64,000 nt of DNA from Takifugu bimaculatus. Lineage: Eukaryota > Chordata > Actinopteri > Tetraodontiformes > Tetraodontidae. The stretch lies in NCBI GenBank assembly GCA_004026145.2, contig CP034976.1:13087887-13151886 (forward strand), read 5' to 3'. Each line of letters begins with the position of its first letter. Positions within the stretch are counted from its first letter, which is position 1. The notes beneath the pieces are model-generated. The model made no database searches. It saw nothing but the letters and a program-made list of their open reading frames with translations, and was not told the DNA's origin. This document shows, piece by piece, positions 36,662 through 49,699 of the stretch. The position numbers were made by a program, and so were the translations under genes.

Positions 36662-39600
36662 TCATTTTCATGGTACAGGAAAACCACATCTCCAGAGTTA
36701 GGCTACTAAAAATCACAAGACTGGGTATTTGAAGAACCGCTGGACGTCATCAGCACGATGGTTGACGTAGAAATACGTGTTTCCAGACACACTGGCTAAA
36801 AGGTTCCGTAAGACATCGCTCACTGGATAAAAGATCTAAAGCAACTCTCGTAGGTGTTGTGACTGTACACATGCAGATTTAAAGGATGCGCCTTGATCTT
36901 GGCCTTACTTTTGCTCTGGACAGCTGATCCTACAGTGAGGGCGAATAATGGCGGCTTTGTCTCTGACTGGGTCCCTCGGCCGTCAGGTAGCAGCATCATT
37001 GTGGAAACATAATCCCTTTGATCGTGCTACAATTCACAGCTGCTCATTTACATGACAACATTATTTCCTCCGTGTTGTGTAACCTCCAAACCGTCACTGG
37101 ATTTCCTCAATCTGTGCCTGTAAGGATATCTACATATCCTGCGTTTATCGCCCCTGATCCCCCCTGATCCCCCCCCCCTACACACACACACACACACACA
37201 CCTGACTGGAACAAAGGGTTCTCGTGAATGTGTGAACGGAACCCCAATAATTAAGAGAACAAATAGAGAGACGTGGCGAGAAATCACAGCCCTCTACTAG
37301 ATGCTGCAGAAAGAATCAAAACAAGGCGCCATTTGCATTTCAGGCGCCCGGAGCGGAAAATAAACAGCAGTTTTTGGAGCGTGACGTGTTAAACACATTG
37401 CCTGTTGGCTACAGCTGTGCAGCTTTACAAAATGTCCTATTTGGCGTTTAGACGCGCCCAAAATGACTTTCTAACCGTTTAAAAACCAAATCTGAGCCCG
37501 TTAAGTGGAATTTGGTTGCTGATGGAACAGCCAGCTGGGTTTAGATGACTGGGAACACTGGTTGAGGGTAATTTAGTGAGTTAGCGGGTTAATTCAGCCC
37601 AGTTTTGGAGAACTCGGGGGGGGGGGGGGGGGTGGGGGGGGGCAGACTGGATGAAACGCATAGCAGGTTGCAAGGATGTAAAGACACAACAAAAAGTTTC
37701 TACCAGGTTCAGAGGAAGAACAGAGAAGAGGAGGGAGCAGCAGGGAGAGGAGGTTTTCAGACCTCGTGGGAGTTCCGGAGTTCTGCGATGGTTGGACACC
37801 TGGGATCCCTGAAGTCATTTCACAGTTTGAAGAGAAAATAAAACGGCGCCGCTGGCAGATCCTCCGGTCAATATTGATGTTCAGGCCCCGCAGGAGTGTT
37901 GACCACATGGTTAAACAGTCAGTCAACTCAGAGGTTCACAACTGGGATCCTGACACAGTGAGAGACACAGAGAGGAAAATGCTGTGAAAGACATTGATGG
38001 GGGGGGGGGGGGGGTAGAGGGCTGAGGAGATGGGGCGGCGAGAAGCTCGGGAGCCCTGGAGATTGGAGAAAAGAGGGAAAATAGAAGTGGCCTGGAGCCT
38101 GGAGCGGGAAAAGTGGCGTTCCATGCAAAGAGAAGGATGCAGCACAAGGGACTAAGAAGGAAGCGGGGGGGAGGAAGAAAAGAAGAAAGGCAGAGCAAAA
38201 TCTAATCGGGGGAATGAGAAGGAGCTAAGTATAATTTTCCTGATTGAGATTAACTTTAAATACCCTCAGATAAAAGCGCGTTTCATGGGCCGGGTGTTTC
38301 TTACTGGTCGCCAGTGACTCATCAGGAGATGGAGGAGAAACGGCGGCGCCGCTTCCAGCAGCATAACACCACAGCCCCCAACACTCCGCTGAGAATAACA
38401 CCACAGACCAATTATGCCCCATGCCTCACAATGCACACCAGGCGGGAACGCCACATCAAACACACCCGGGTCGGCTCCACTCGCACGTGCACGTCAGACC
38501 CACGCGCATGCAGGCCGGGCCACGCTGGCGAGGCCACTCGTTACCTCTCCCTGTCGGTGAAAGAGGACGAGGTGCTGCGTAACGTCTGGCGGCTGTCCTC
38601 TGAAGCCAGGGAGCGAGGGAGCGCGAGGGAGAGGGGGGGCGCCGCCCCACGGGAAAGAGGGGCCGGATGCTGGGAACAGCTGCGATCGTAACTGCAAGAG
38701 AAGGACAAGAGTGGAGGGTCAGCGGAGGAGAACGGACGGGGGGGGGGGGGGCAGAGAAGGTGACGGGGTGGCTGCAGAGAGCAGAGGTGATGAAGAAGCA
38801 GCTCTGCAAGAGAAACGGGGTAATATGAGGGAAGGGGGGGGGCAAAGTCTGCTGCATCACAGACCGAGCCATTTTACACCAGCCAGCACATTACTCTGCC
38901 ACTGTGAGAGAATTAGTGCACTCATCGGAGTCATTAAAACGCTGTCAGAGAGGAGAGGGAGGCAGAGCGAGAAACGGGGAACAAGGAGGGGGGGGGGGAG
39001 AGGTGAGAAAGATACAGAGGCAAAACAAAGCAAAGAGATGGGCAGATGGGGGGGCCACACCATCAGCGGCGGCGGTAAGTGTGTGTGAGGTCAGGGCTCG
39101 GGATCCAGTTACTGTCGGTCTCCCCTCACGAACACACGCTGCTACTCTTCTATAATCACAAGGAACTGGACAACGGCCAATTTCCACTATAGGCGATCAT
39201 TACAGTCCATCTGTACCCCCCCATCACCCCCCCCATCACCCCCCCCACTCCCTCCATCTAACACATGGTGATATTTACACATTTATGATACTGAGGCCTG
39301 TAGAGAGCCTCTGCTGCCATATCTCCGCCTGAATCCCTGCCCGTGTCCCAGCAGCAGTGCGAGCGTGTCTCCAGCGTTCCACCACGACCGCGGCCGATCA
39401 CGGGCGTTCATCACGTATCAACGCGCAGCGAACCCGAGGATTATCTGCAGATCTGCAGCCTGACTGGTGGCGCTGGAGAGATAGGAGAGGTGGGGGAGAT
39501 AAGAGCTGGACCAGCTGTGCAAAGACAAGCGAGGCAGCGGCGATAAATGAAAGGAGGGAAGACAAACCGAAGAGAAGAACCAGCCACCGAGAGGGGGGCC

Positions 39601-40465
39601 GAGAACGTGCACGGAGGGGAAGGGCCGAGGAAGATGCTCCTTCTTTACATATAAAAGGAGCATGAAGAGAACACGAAGGAATCCAACTCGCAAAGATGAT
39701 CAGATAAACGATGTAAATGTATAAATAAGAGGAGGTGAAAATGAGAAAAGAGAGTGGTGATGAGCCGAGCCGGAGACGTCCCGGGGGTCAAATCCAGTAG
39801 GTGTTATTGGTTTGATCAGCAAAGCGTGCTGACGCTCCGCTACGACTCCCCATCTCCAGCTAATGGTGCCTGCACGGTGTTGGATGCCTGAACACAACAT
39901 AAATCGTGTTTACATGCTTTGAGAGGCTCGACGCCTGCGGGCGCTCGGAGCGCGTCGACGCTGCTGGAACCATATTAACGCTCAGACCTGCGAGGCTGAG
40001 CTGCTCCTGCGTCGCCTCTTCCTCTCTACTGCTGCTGACAGCAGGTGTTTAATCATCGCAACGCTACTAAAGAAGCGAGCACGTGATCTTCGTCACGACG
40101 GCGATGTGCACCCCTGCGGTCGCAGTCATCCCCCCCCCCCCCCACATCTGGTGGCATCCATATATCTATACGCTCTTCTATCAAGGCTCAAACACTTTTT
40201 GACCTCTGTTGGCAGCTGTGAACCTGGACGAACTGTCCATCACAGGGAAAAGGCAAACGAGATTTGTGGTTTTAAATATGCTGCATCGGCTCAATGATGC
40301 CGCGGCGCCACAAAATGAAATTTCGAGACAATTACTGTTGATTTCACGACCTTTCTGTTCTGTAGTCAACGTTTACACAACTTCCAATCAGCAACTGGTT
40401 TAAAGCAAACTGTTTCGACATTAACCTGAATCTCAAAAAGCTCCATCACTGTCCCTTCTAGTGAG

Positions 40466-40522
<57 letters not shown>

Positions 40523-40563
40523 CTGTGAGATGGACACCGTGTGTGAAGGGTTCAACGTCCTAC
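36662..40563 (-). other. Presumed PIANP 3' intron and terminal exon region, purine-rich
   Basis: The PIANP transmembrane exon ends with a GT donor, so a terminal exon must lie here, but I could not find the expected cytoplasmic tail by eye. The stretch 37600-39700 is strongly purine-rich on the plus strand, with G runs at 37617-37639, 37998-38013 and 38739-38752. Short frames in it have no recognisable domain. Confidence 0.4.
40470..40520. repeat. (CA)n microsatellite
   Basis: About 25 CA units, 43 bases beyond the PIANP transmembrane exon on its intron side. Confidence 0.9.
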
Positions 40564-40892
40564 CATAGTTTGGCCGTAATGACGACTGCCGCCAAGATGA
40601 GCAGTGACGAGATGGTCACGGTGACGTAGAACTGAGGGTCCACTGTAACACAGACATACGGTTACTCAGCACAGACCGAGGCTGTGTATGATTGTATCCA
40701 TAACAACCGCACACATTAATGAAGCCGTTCTGAAGCAGCCAGAACATCAATCCCATGACATCATCTCTGCATCCCGCACTTCTTCAGCAGCCAATTCCTC
40801 CCTGAGTAACGACAACTTTTGGGGCGTTCTGCAGCCCGGCCACACACACACACCTTCCCCCGGAGGAGTTTCTTCCCTGGAGGACTTGCGGT

Positions 40893-40939
<47 letters not shown>

Positions 40940-41356
40940 CATGTGGGTCCCTGATTCCCACCTTCCTCAGGCTCTGTCTCCTCCTGCTCTCCCTGCTGGT
41001 CTTTAGGTTCCAGCGTGTCCTCCTCCCGCGGGTGTGCGCTTGTGTCCTGATAAAGCCAGTCCTCGGACGCTGTGGCCTCCTGCTGGTTTCCATGCCGATG
41101 CAGGGGGTCAGTTTCCTGGCTGGAGAGGAAGTGGTTTGTCTCGTCCTCCAAAGGTTGCGTCGGACCCCAGACCACCGCCCACTGAGGGGTAGGCGTGACT
41201 TGGGCTGTGACAGACAAGTGGATCGACTGGGCGTCCACCTGCTCTTCATCCTCGCTGTCGTCATGGTTGCAGGTGGAGGGCTGGGTTGCGAGAGCAATCA
41301 GGAGGAGGGATATGAGGCAGCAGGGGGCAGTCAGTCGTGCAACAGGAGAGATGAAG
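40564..41356 (-). CDS. pianp: PILR alpha-associated neural protein (two internal exons, partial)
   Basis: Type I membrane protein of neural tissue; the mammalian form is a ligand of the paired receptor PILR alpha. Two exons are seen: 41356-40962 and 40642-40564, joined in phase 1. The first encodes a hydrophobic signal-like segment (CCLISLLLIALATQPSTC), an acidic stretch, the family motif PQWAVVWGPTQPLEDE (human has WAIVWGPT) and an acidic stalk. The second encodes VDPQFYVTVTISSLLILAAV, matching human VDPQLYVTITIS at the membrane span. The initiating exon upstream and the cytoplasmic exon downstream were not located. A (TG)n tract lies in the intron between the exons. The PIANP-COPS7A-ZNF384 neighbourhood agrees with human 12p13. 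Confidence 0.85.
40895..40937. repeat. (TG)n microsatellite in PIANP intron
   Basis: About 21 TG units, 24 bases beyond the donor of the larger PIANP exon. Confidence 0.9.
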
Positions 41357-42024
41357 CTGAAAGAGAAGTGGAGGAAAGAATGAGAAGTGGAGGAGTGACA
41401 GATAAGTTATGAGAGAAAATGTTGTCTACAGGCGCCGTGCGCAACCTCATCAGTTCAAACATCGATTCCGCCGCCAGCCGTCACTCAGAATGACATTTTT
41501 AGGCATCTGCACTCCACACATGCCTCAGACACCAGCCATCTTACCATCTCTCCATCGCTCCACTCTTCTCACTGAGACTTTGCTCCTTCGATCATCTCCC
41601 TCCGCACGACAGGACAGAGGGACAAAAGACAGAAAGGGCAGCGGAAAGGGAGGGTCCAGCTTTCCTCTTCTATTTTTTTTTTCCCGTTTCCAGTTTAAAA
41701 AGGATGTAACAAGGCAGCTGGAAGAGCAAAGGCAGAGAGCCAACTGTCACTTTCCCTTTTAAAGAAAAAGAAAAAACAATTACACTCCCCCGAGCTTTCA
41801 AATTCTACTAAACTGTCTGCCTCGGTTCCGTACCGACTCCACATATCATAAGCAGAGGCGCACGCTTCTCCCGCCGTTTAAATACAGTTAGCGTGCGCAC
41901 ACCTGAGCACGCCACATTCATCATCATTAGAGGCTTCGTGCACGCAGCCAATACTCTATATGGCACTTTGCGAAAAGAGCTGTAACTTGCTATTGCCAGT
42001 TACTGTCGAAATGCCACAGAAATG

Positions 42025-42066
<42 letters not shown>

Positions 42067-42637
42067 CAACACATATCAGTTATCATGCCTACCTCTGGCA
42101 GTGGAGAGAGGGAATGAGAGAGGGAGAGAGAAAGGGGTAGATACAGACCAAGAGAGGGAGAAAAAAAAACATCGGTTGCCGTAGCGACCGAGACATAGTC
42201 ATCTCGAGTAAGAGAGGGGAGAGATAGAGAGCAATGTAAGGAAGCACTGGAGTGTTGGAAAAGGGATTTAAATGCTAATTGTGTTTTTTTTAAGGATTCA
42301 ATTAAATGGACGCGGTGGCAAAGAAATGAATTTGATAAAAAAAAATAAAAGACTGAAATTGACATTAATGAAGTCATTCAAGAGGATAGATTTTCTTTTT
42401 TAAAAAAGCCCCAACTCTCCGGTTTTATTTACCAAAATAGCAGACACCCCAGAGAGAACAGCAGACGTTCAAAAGAGAGGAGGAAGGAAGGAAGGAATGG
42501 GAAAATAAAGACGGGATGAAATTCAATTAATATTCATTTGCACTGGCTGATGGCAGGAATGTTAAAATAGCTCAATCAGAGTGGAATAAACGAAGACAAC
42601 AACGTCTGAAACTGTGAAGAGTCACAAATGTGACAGC
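41357..42637. other. PIANP 5' flank and interval to the WD40 gene
   Basis: Should contain the PIANP first exon and promoter, but none could be assigned. A (CA)n tract lies at 42026-42063 and GA-rich DNA at 42100-42235. Confidence 0.4.
42026..42063. repeat. (CA)n microsatellite
   Basis: About 19 CA units. Confidence 0.9.
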
Positions 42638-42643
42638 TTTATT
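42638..42643 (-). terminator. Poly(A) signal of the WD40 gene
   Basis: TTTATT (AATAAA on the minus strand), 195 bases past the WD40 stop codon. Confidence 0.6.
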
Positions 42644-42680
42644 GCATGTAAAAATATTTACATTGAGAGCAATATGCTCT

Positions 42681-42738
42681 CTCTCTCTCACACACACTCA
42701 CACACACTCACACACACTCACACACACTCACACACACT
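42681..42738. repeat. (CACACACT)n repeat in the WD40 gene 3' UTR
   Basis: Short CT tract followed by CACACACT-type units, between the WD40 stop codon and its poly(A) signal. Confidence 0.85.
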
Positions 42739-42837
42739 CTGACAGCCTGTCACACTTCACTCCCCATGCACCCTCTTCTGCCGCCGCTACGCTCCCACCC
42801 GATCGTTTTCTCTTCGCTGCTTCACGCCTTTGCGTCC

Positions 42838-45800
42838 TCACTGGAGAGCGCAGCGCCACCAGGAGCCAGACCCGCTGTCCTCTGCGCCGTCACACTGCCC
42901 CTCGATTTCCTCGTTACTGTCTAAATTTGAAAAGGAGGCCGTGAGGGTCCGGCAGAACATGCAAAGTCTGAATTGAAATTCACAGTCAAACGTGGAGTCC
43001 CTTGAGGACGTCGAGTAAATGTAACATTTTAGAGGGAACAGATGAAATCACGCTGTTTACCGTCAGAGTCCTCTTCATCCTCCGTGTCCCCGTCTGACTC
43101 CAGGACGCAGGATTCCAATTGGCTGTTTCTCTTCACTGTGACATCACCTCTGAAACACGTACATTAAATTAAAAGGCTAACCCACACAGAGACAGGTGCT
43201 CGTCCTGCAGCATGATTGATTTAAATGGCCTCGATGAGAGAAACATGCAAATAAGAAAGATCATCAGGACACGAGGAGCGACGACGTGTACTTTGCTCAC
43301 TTCTGCTTTCCTGAACTGGGGAGCTGCTCCCACACGACGAGGCTGTCTCCCCCAGTGACCCACCGGTGGTCTCCGCTCCCTGTGGTCCACGTCGCGATGC
43401 AGATGATTCTGGGAGCGTCGGGCCAGGTCAGCGAGGCCAGGTACCGACATTGAGGCAGAGCAAATACTGAAAAGAGATCGGAAGGCTGAAATATTGATAG
43501 TGCTACAGTGATTTCCCCCTCTCAGAGGGGAGCGGGTAACTTCTGACTGCACATCACCCTGCCACTCACAATTTAGCGAGCGCTCTCCGTTTGCCAGATC
43601 GTAGCAGGAGCCAATTAAGAGGCCTCCTGTCTGGTGAGCACAATCTGTTACCCCGGTGATGCTGCTGTGATTGGCCAGTTTGGACACTATTCCTGTGAAA
43701 AGTGGACAGATGTTTGATGGAGGGATTATGCAAATGTCCCTACATCCTTTCTCACCATCTCCAAATCCACCCCCATTACAGCGAATACACCACCGCTGCC
43801 GAGCTCACCCGTCCTCCAGTGCAGGATCTTGAGCCACGCTCGACCGTCGGCCAAGAATACCCGGTCTCCCCGCGGGCTGAGCGTGAGACGCCCGTCTCGC
43901 TGCCCACCGCAACCTGTCACCTGGGCGCTCCAGTGGTGCAGCAGCCTCAGAGGGTCTCGGTCTGAACACAGGTTCTCCCACACAGACACCCCTCCCTCAG
44001 ATGAGCTGCTGAACACCAGCGGACCCTGAGACTGTGGAGGGCAAAGGAGGCACGGTTGTCATGGTGATCCACGTCTGTACATGTTTGCTTGTGCATGTAA
44101 AAGAGAAAGTCACATTAAAATAATAGAGAAAATGGCTGGAGAATGCCTACATGGTTTTTCTAAAGATGTCAAATAAATGCACGATCCATTTAAAAACGTA
44201 CACTTTGGTGCTGTGTTGGTATAAATGGATTGAGTGCTCTGCATGATAAAAACAGAGCATGACAATGAGGGCTGTTTTGATCATTCCAAATTGAAAAATG
44301 CATCTCTGCATTCCAATATTTCCATAAAAGGCTTTCCCCACTCAATAAATTAACAATACGCTCTCTGAAATTGGAAGAGATCCGCGGCTTTTATCTCCCG
44401 ATATATCAAAATCAAAGGATTTATTTTTTATTGAAAGCCATAAAAAATTTACAAGAATAAAAATGGTTGCTTCATTTCCTCCAGGAACATTTTGGGGGTC
44501 CTGCACCCACTGCCTATAGAAAAGCAGCCTGAACATAAAGGTGACGTGGACATCGGTGAAACAGATGCCCGAACCACCAACCTGGAGGGAGGTCACTGCG
44601 TCCTGGTGAGCGTTGATTGACTGGCAGTTTTCAAAGGTGTGCCAGCTCCAGACCTGAACCTTCCCCCCATCTGTACAGGTGACAGAGTGTGAGGTGAACA
44701 TGTGCAGGGAGGCATCTGGCCGCCGTTGCCCCAGGCCATGGTTGACCTGTGCCCGACTGCTCAAGCAGTGTGCATGTGGCATCCTTCCCCAGATCGCGCC
44801 ATCGCGCTAATTTCGTTGTAAACAAACGCCACATTTCATACAAACATGAAGATAAAGCCATTCAGAATAAACCGGGAGCAGATATGAATCAGTGCTGAAA
44901 CTAAATTATTCTGTTTGCCGTGTTGGAAGTTTCAGAAAGAAAAAAGGAAAAAAACCTGCCTGACCCAGTGATGATGTAGCCGTCTCCCTCTGGCACAAAA
45001 CATAGTGAACTCACTGCATTGAATGTGTAGATGGATTTAACGCACTGCCCTGGAGGATGCAGGAAAATACTCATTAAATGGCAAGAACACGCACCAACAG
45101 TCACATATAAATATATTGATCATGATGCACAGACACAGGCGCGTATCTCAGGAAAACCCCTGAGGTGCTTTCTACCTTCAGAAATACATTTATGTATATA
45201 AAGTATTATATCTCTGTGTCCAGGGGTGTTGGTGTTGTTACGCATACCGATGTCCAGGGCCCAGATCTTCACGCAACAGTCTGCCGAGCCGCTCAAAATA
45301 AACCTCTCCGTGTCGGACAAAGACAGGGACCGAGCTGGTGACAGGGCGAAGACATGCAAATGAGCAGAGCAGGGTGAGAGAAGAGGGGGAGAAGGAGGTG
45401 GGGAGAATATGGAAGGAAAGAAATTAGGCTGGGAGGAAGCTGTAAATAAGTAATGATGTACAAAATGAAACAAAGGGGATCGTCACCAGAGCCATTAAGA
45501 GAATAAGGAACAGATGAACACAGAGCGATCTGCAGTTCACCTGAGCTACGTCATTTATGCTCCGCTCTTCCCGACTTAGCGTTTCATGTTCGGAATACAG
45601 AGGAGGGAGTGTGGGAGCGGGAGAGGCTGTTTAAGTTCAAGGGATGGAAGACTGAGTGTTTCAGACAGACGGAGAACTCTCAAACGTGTCCACCGAGATC
45701 ATCTCTCACTGGGGCGTCTCTGATAAACTGCTCCTATAATTACCAGAGCTCAGGACACCAGCGTTACTCAGCTGCTCATGGCCCACATCTGAGGCTGTGT

Positions 45801-46298
45801 TCTCACCCAGCTCCTTGCAGTACTCCAGAGGGGGCGCAGACAGACATGTGACCCCGCCAGTGTGACCCCCGAGGTTCTTCTGCTCCGTTGCCGTGGGAAC
45901 GTGCCACACCTTCACCGTCGTATCTCGGCTACGTGGGCAGAGGTGGAGGAAGAGATGTAAATCTCGAGTGAGAAATGTCAGGTGAGAACAAGTTGAAAAG
46001 GGTTCGATGTGAATCTCAAGGGGGGCGCGGGATTGAGGAAGAGGCGGAAAAAACTCATCCATGTTGGGGAGCGAGTGGGAACATATTGGGTGATAAATTA
46101 GCTGAAGTGTTCACTTTCCACGTCCATTACCAAAGCAGGATTCCTTTTGCTGCATTACCTCCCAGAAACCACCAGGCTGTCAACAGCGAGCACACAGGTG
46201 ACGATGTCATGGTGGCCGCACAACGGCCTCAAGCGAAACTTCGCCTTCTCCCACAAAGATCGGAGCGATGACAATTTGGCTTCTGTGGAGGAAACCAT
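42838..46298 (-). CDS. WD40-repeat protein of unassigned family
   Basis: Ten exons, 5' to 3': 46298-46159, 45928-45807, 45334-45248, 45049-44956, 44756-44582, 44025-43809, 43692-43570, 43466-43301, 43149-43061, 42920-42838; 1296 nt, 431 aa, every phase consistent. Repeats are clear: CGHHDIVTCVLAVDSLVVSG with SRDTTVKVWHV; GGHTGGVTCL; RFILSGSADCCVKIWALDIG; GKVQVWSWHTFENCQSI; AHQDAVTSL; EGGVSVWENL; and later degenerate blades. The C-terminus is acidic (DGDTEDEEDSDG). The chosen ATG lies just upstream of an in-frame AG that could also be an acceptor, so more N-terminal exons are possible; a candidate exon at 47288-47212 does not join in frame. The repeats resemble F-box/WD proteins, but no F-box was seen. 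A scaffold or adaptor role is all that can be inferred. Confidence 0.85.
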
Positions 46299-49200
46299 TT
46301 GTGCAATTAGTCACGTCGCCTTCCGAGCATCCCAGCTTGTTTCTCTAGACATCACGGATAAAGCTGCCAAGACGAGCTCCAAGGATGCAAATCAATAAAT
46401 TCCCCTATTTTCAGGGGAGACGAAGCAATTGTTTGAATGCAGGCAGCGTCACACGAGCTTGTTACACTCCCCTCCTCACATGAATAATTACTTCATTGCA
46501 AATGGAGGCAAAGATTTCCAATTTTTAACTAGAATCCACATCACTTCCCACCTTCCTGCTGCAGCTCCCTGTCCTGGTCTCCACGCGGAGCTGACAAGCC
46601 GTCGGTCTCCGACTGCCCGCCTGTCTCCGCTCTGCTCTGCCTGGCAGCTGGCGCCCGAGTTGCTTGAGCTTTGGTCTCTTCTCCCCTCCGGACCTTACAG
46701 GCTGGAGGCGGGTGTGATGGGGGGGCGGCGGCGGCGGCGTCCCTGTGTCAGTCAGGAAAGCAAGATGTGAATGATTAATGACGGTGCGAAAGGCGGAGAG
46801 CAGCAACCTGTTGTGCTTCGCTGCGCCCCACAATAACAGAGGAAAATGCTGTGCTCATGGCGGCTCAACGTCTGTGTAGTGATATTAGAAACTATATGTT
46901 TTGCTCAGCATTGAATAATATCCTCCCTTGGCAGATTTAGCAATCCGTGCCAAGTGCTTTAACAGAGTGTCGGCTGTTGTGGTTGATGTTTACACGCCGG
47001 CGTACAGTGGAGGTCCCCGTTTCATTCAAGTGTGACAGCATTTGACCGCCAATGTGCTCGGAGAGACGCACAGAAAAGATCAAAGTCTTGTGAGCCGATG
47101 TTGTTGCTTTTGAAGAATTCTGTTCCCCTCCATCTGGACCCTCTTTAGCCGATACCTCTCTCACTTCCTTACACATGTCTTTTCATCTCCTCCGTTTTTT
47201 CGTCTCCCACAGTCCCTGGAGTTTGCTGCGGGCCAGAAAGCTGCAGCTGAAGCTCAGCCAATCTGGAACGCAGCTCCGCCTTTCTGGAGATCTGAGAGGC
47301 AAGAAGGCACGAGACTGGATGTAAAGCCAGGAGCTAAATCCACAAGTTGTTTACATGCACAACAAAACGATGGAACTGCGTTGATTTATTCGCCTGCAAC
47401 GGGCGAAGGATGATGTCGCTCTCCTGTCTGAGGGGGAATTCTCCAACACTTGGCTTTAATAATGACAGTCTTGTATGACACATGTATGAAAATGAGATTT
47501 AGATTTTAGGGAGAGAAAAGCTTGTTAAGAAGATCTGACACAGGCACACGTTTATTGGAAATTAATTAAGTCAAATCCTTTGCTGCTATATATTTTAAAT
47601 ATTTTTATAGATCTTATTTAGGAGTGATAGTGAGCGTATTTTGAATGGAAAAGTGATAGGGACTATGAAGGAGGAGTGCATTTGAAGTAAAGCTATCACA
47701 AGAAAATTGGTGAAAAATAAGTGAAAGAACATCTGTACAACAAACTACTGATATTTAGATTTCATCAAGGGAACAGACAAATGAACAGAACGGATGTGAC
47801 CCAGTCACAAACACGCGGGCTATAAACAAGCTATAAATCATTTATTTCTGCATGAGCACATTTGTAAATGCATCTTTTTTATTTTGTAGATGTTTTCGTT
47901 TGTTTTGAACAAGAGTCTTTCACTTATATTGTAACTAATAACCGCGTACAGAACCTACCTATGCAGAAAAGCATCGTTTTATTAAGCAAGTCGTCAGAAT
48001 CACAACGTAATCTTCAGTTTTAAGCGTTTGTCGCAGACACAACATAAATTAAATTAGGCATCTGCTCCTTAAACACGATACTTTCCTGAATTTCAGAAAT
48101 ACATTTTCTGATAAGCATATCAACTCCCAAAATTCATTCTGCATTATTAGTCGCATTATTAGTATGAATGAATCTTAAAAGCACTGGCATCTCTGCGGGA
48201 CCGGTGCTGCTCATGGCTCAAGGTTCGGGGACAGATCAATTCAACCGATTGATCTTGGCAGTTCTGATCCAAAACAGGCAGGAATCTTTCAGTGAGCTTC
48301 TTATTAAACCTGCTCTGCTGGAATATTCTAAAGCCAAAGCACAACAATGGCAAAACCCCGATTTGTGCATCTGAAGCAGAAGCCACAGTCGTGTTTTTAC
48401 TCCTTCGGGAAATCGACACTGGTTTTGCGGGACAAACGCGCAAATGCACAAAAGATAATGTGTTTCTATACCTTGAATCTCTCCTCTGCAGTCAGACTGA
48501 TTTTAATTTCCAGATTTTCAATCTGCCTCAACTTCTTCTGTATTTTTCTTACTTCCCCCATGTGAAACTCACGATCTATCTAAACCTCAATCCTAAATTT
48601 AATCCAACTAAATATTAAACTTCGTGGCTAACCCTCAGTTTTCAGAAATGCGTTGCTTTTGAATGAAAACTGCTTCCATGTATTAGCAGAGTCTCGTCGG
48701 GGTGTGATGAGACGTGTCGCCGGATGTTGACGAACAGGGAAACGTGTTTAGCCGTTTTTATAGCGACACCACTCGGACGGTTGGGGTATTGCACCGGCGG
48801 TAGCGGAACAATTAATCCCGCAGGATTGTGCGTGACACTTCATTCGCGTGTTGTCGCCACTGTAGAAAAGATAATTGGTATCTAAAAGCAAATTTGGACT
48901 TTACATAACCGGTAGCAAACATGTCTGAGTTTGTCATCGCAGTTGAGTCATAATAAAACAGAAATGAAGTGAAGTTGGGAGACTTCATACGATTTGAGAT
49001 TAATATGAGGAACTTATTTTGAAATGAGTATTTGCAATGTTGGGGTGTAACCTGTTATGTTTGATATTTTAATGTATGTTATGTGATAGGAAGCGTTTAT
49101 CTCTGTTCAAAAAATAACTCCAAAAGTTGTGAACAGATTTTCTTTTCTTTTTTTTTTAATTTATCATGGGTCAAGGAAAAGATGAATACATTTAGTGATA

Positions 49201-49699
49201 TTTCAGATTCCACCGAAACTTTCAGCTTGATCTTCCAAGGAGTTTTGATCGTTACTACGATACTACAGGAACAAGTCTCAATACGTAGGAGGACGACCTC
49301 CTTGATGAATGTCTTCCCCGTAGGAGTGCTTTTTAGCTCATTTAAATTAATTTATTGAAACAGAGACAAAGACGTGTCAAAAACCAGTAGCGAAGTTAGA
49401 AAACTGCCAAAGCAACCCAAGCTCTCAGATCCGATGGTTCAGACCGATATAATCCTACAGCTCCTTCTCAATTTATCCATTATAATTCGGAGACAAAGTT
49501 AGTTGACCAATTAGACAAAATCGGTAGCTATACCAAATCACTTAACAAAAATCTCACTATATAGTGGACTTAATTTCTGGAGAGTCTGTGCGGACACACT
49601 TAGAAGCACTTAGGCAAACTAAACCTAGGGAAGGAATGTGATTTCGATTTAGATGTAGATTAACTGACGGGCTGTGGGGAGTTTTTAAGAAAAAAATAC
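46299..49699. other. Intergenic DNA between the WD40 gene and ZNF384
   Basis: No confident exon. The minus strand at 47288-47212 has acceptor- and donor-like edges and could be an untranslated exon of the WD40 gene. 47300-49700 is AT-rich; short frames near 48160-48620 and 49083-49358 have no recognisable domain. Confidence 0.4.

Noticed and set aside
40761..41412. Frames of 178 aa (minus) and 197 aa (plus) overlapping the PIANP exon
   Set aside because: They run through (TG)n tracts in frames other than the conserved WAVVWGPT reading.
46699..46742. Candidate upstream exon of the WD40 gene
   Set aside because: It has acceptor and donor edges but creates a stop codon when joined in the needed phase; the ATG at 46298 is sufficient.
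48159..48618. Overlapping frames on both strands near 48.2-48.6 kb
   Set aside because: No recognisable domain, no clear splice sites, AT-rich surroundings.
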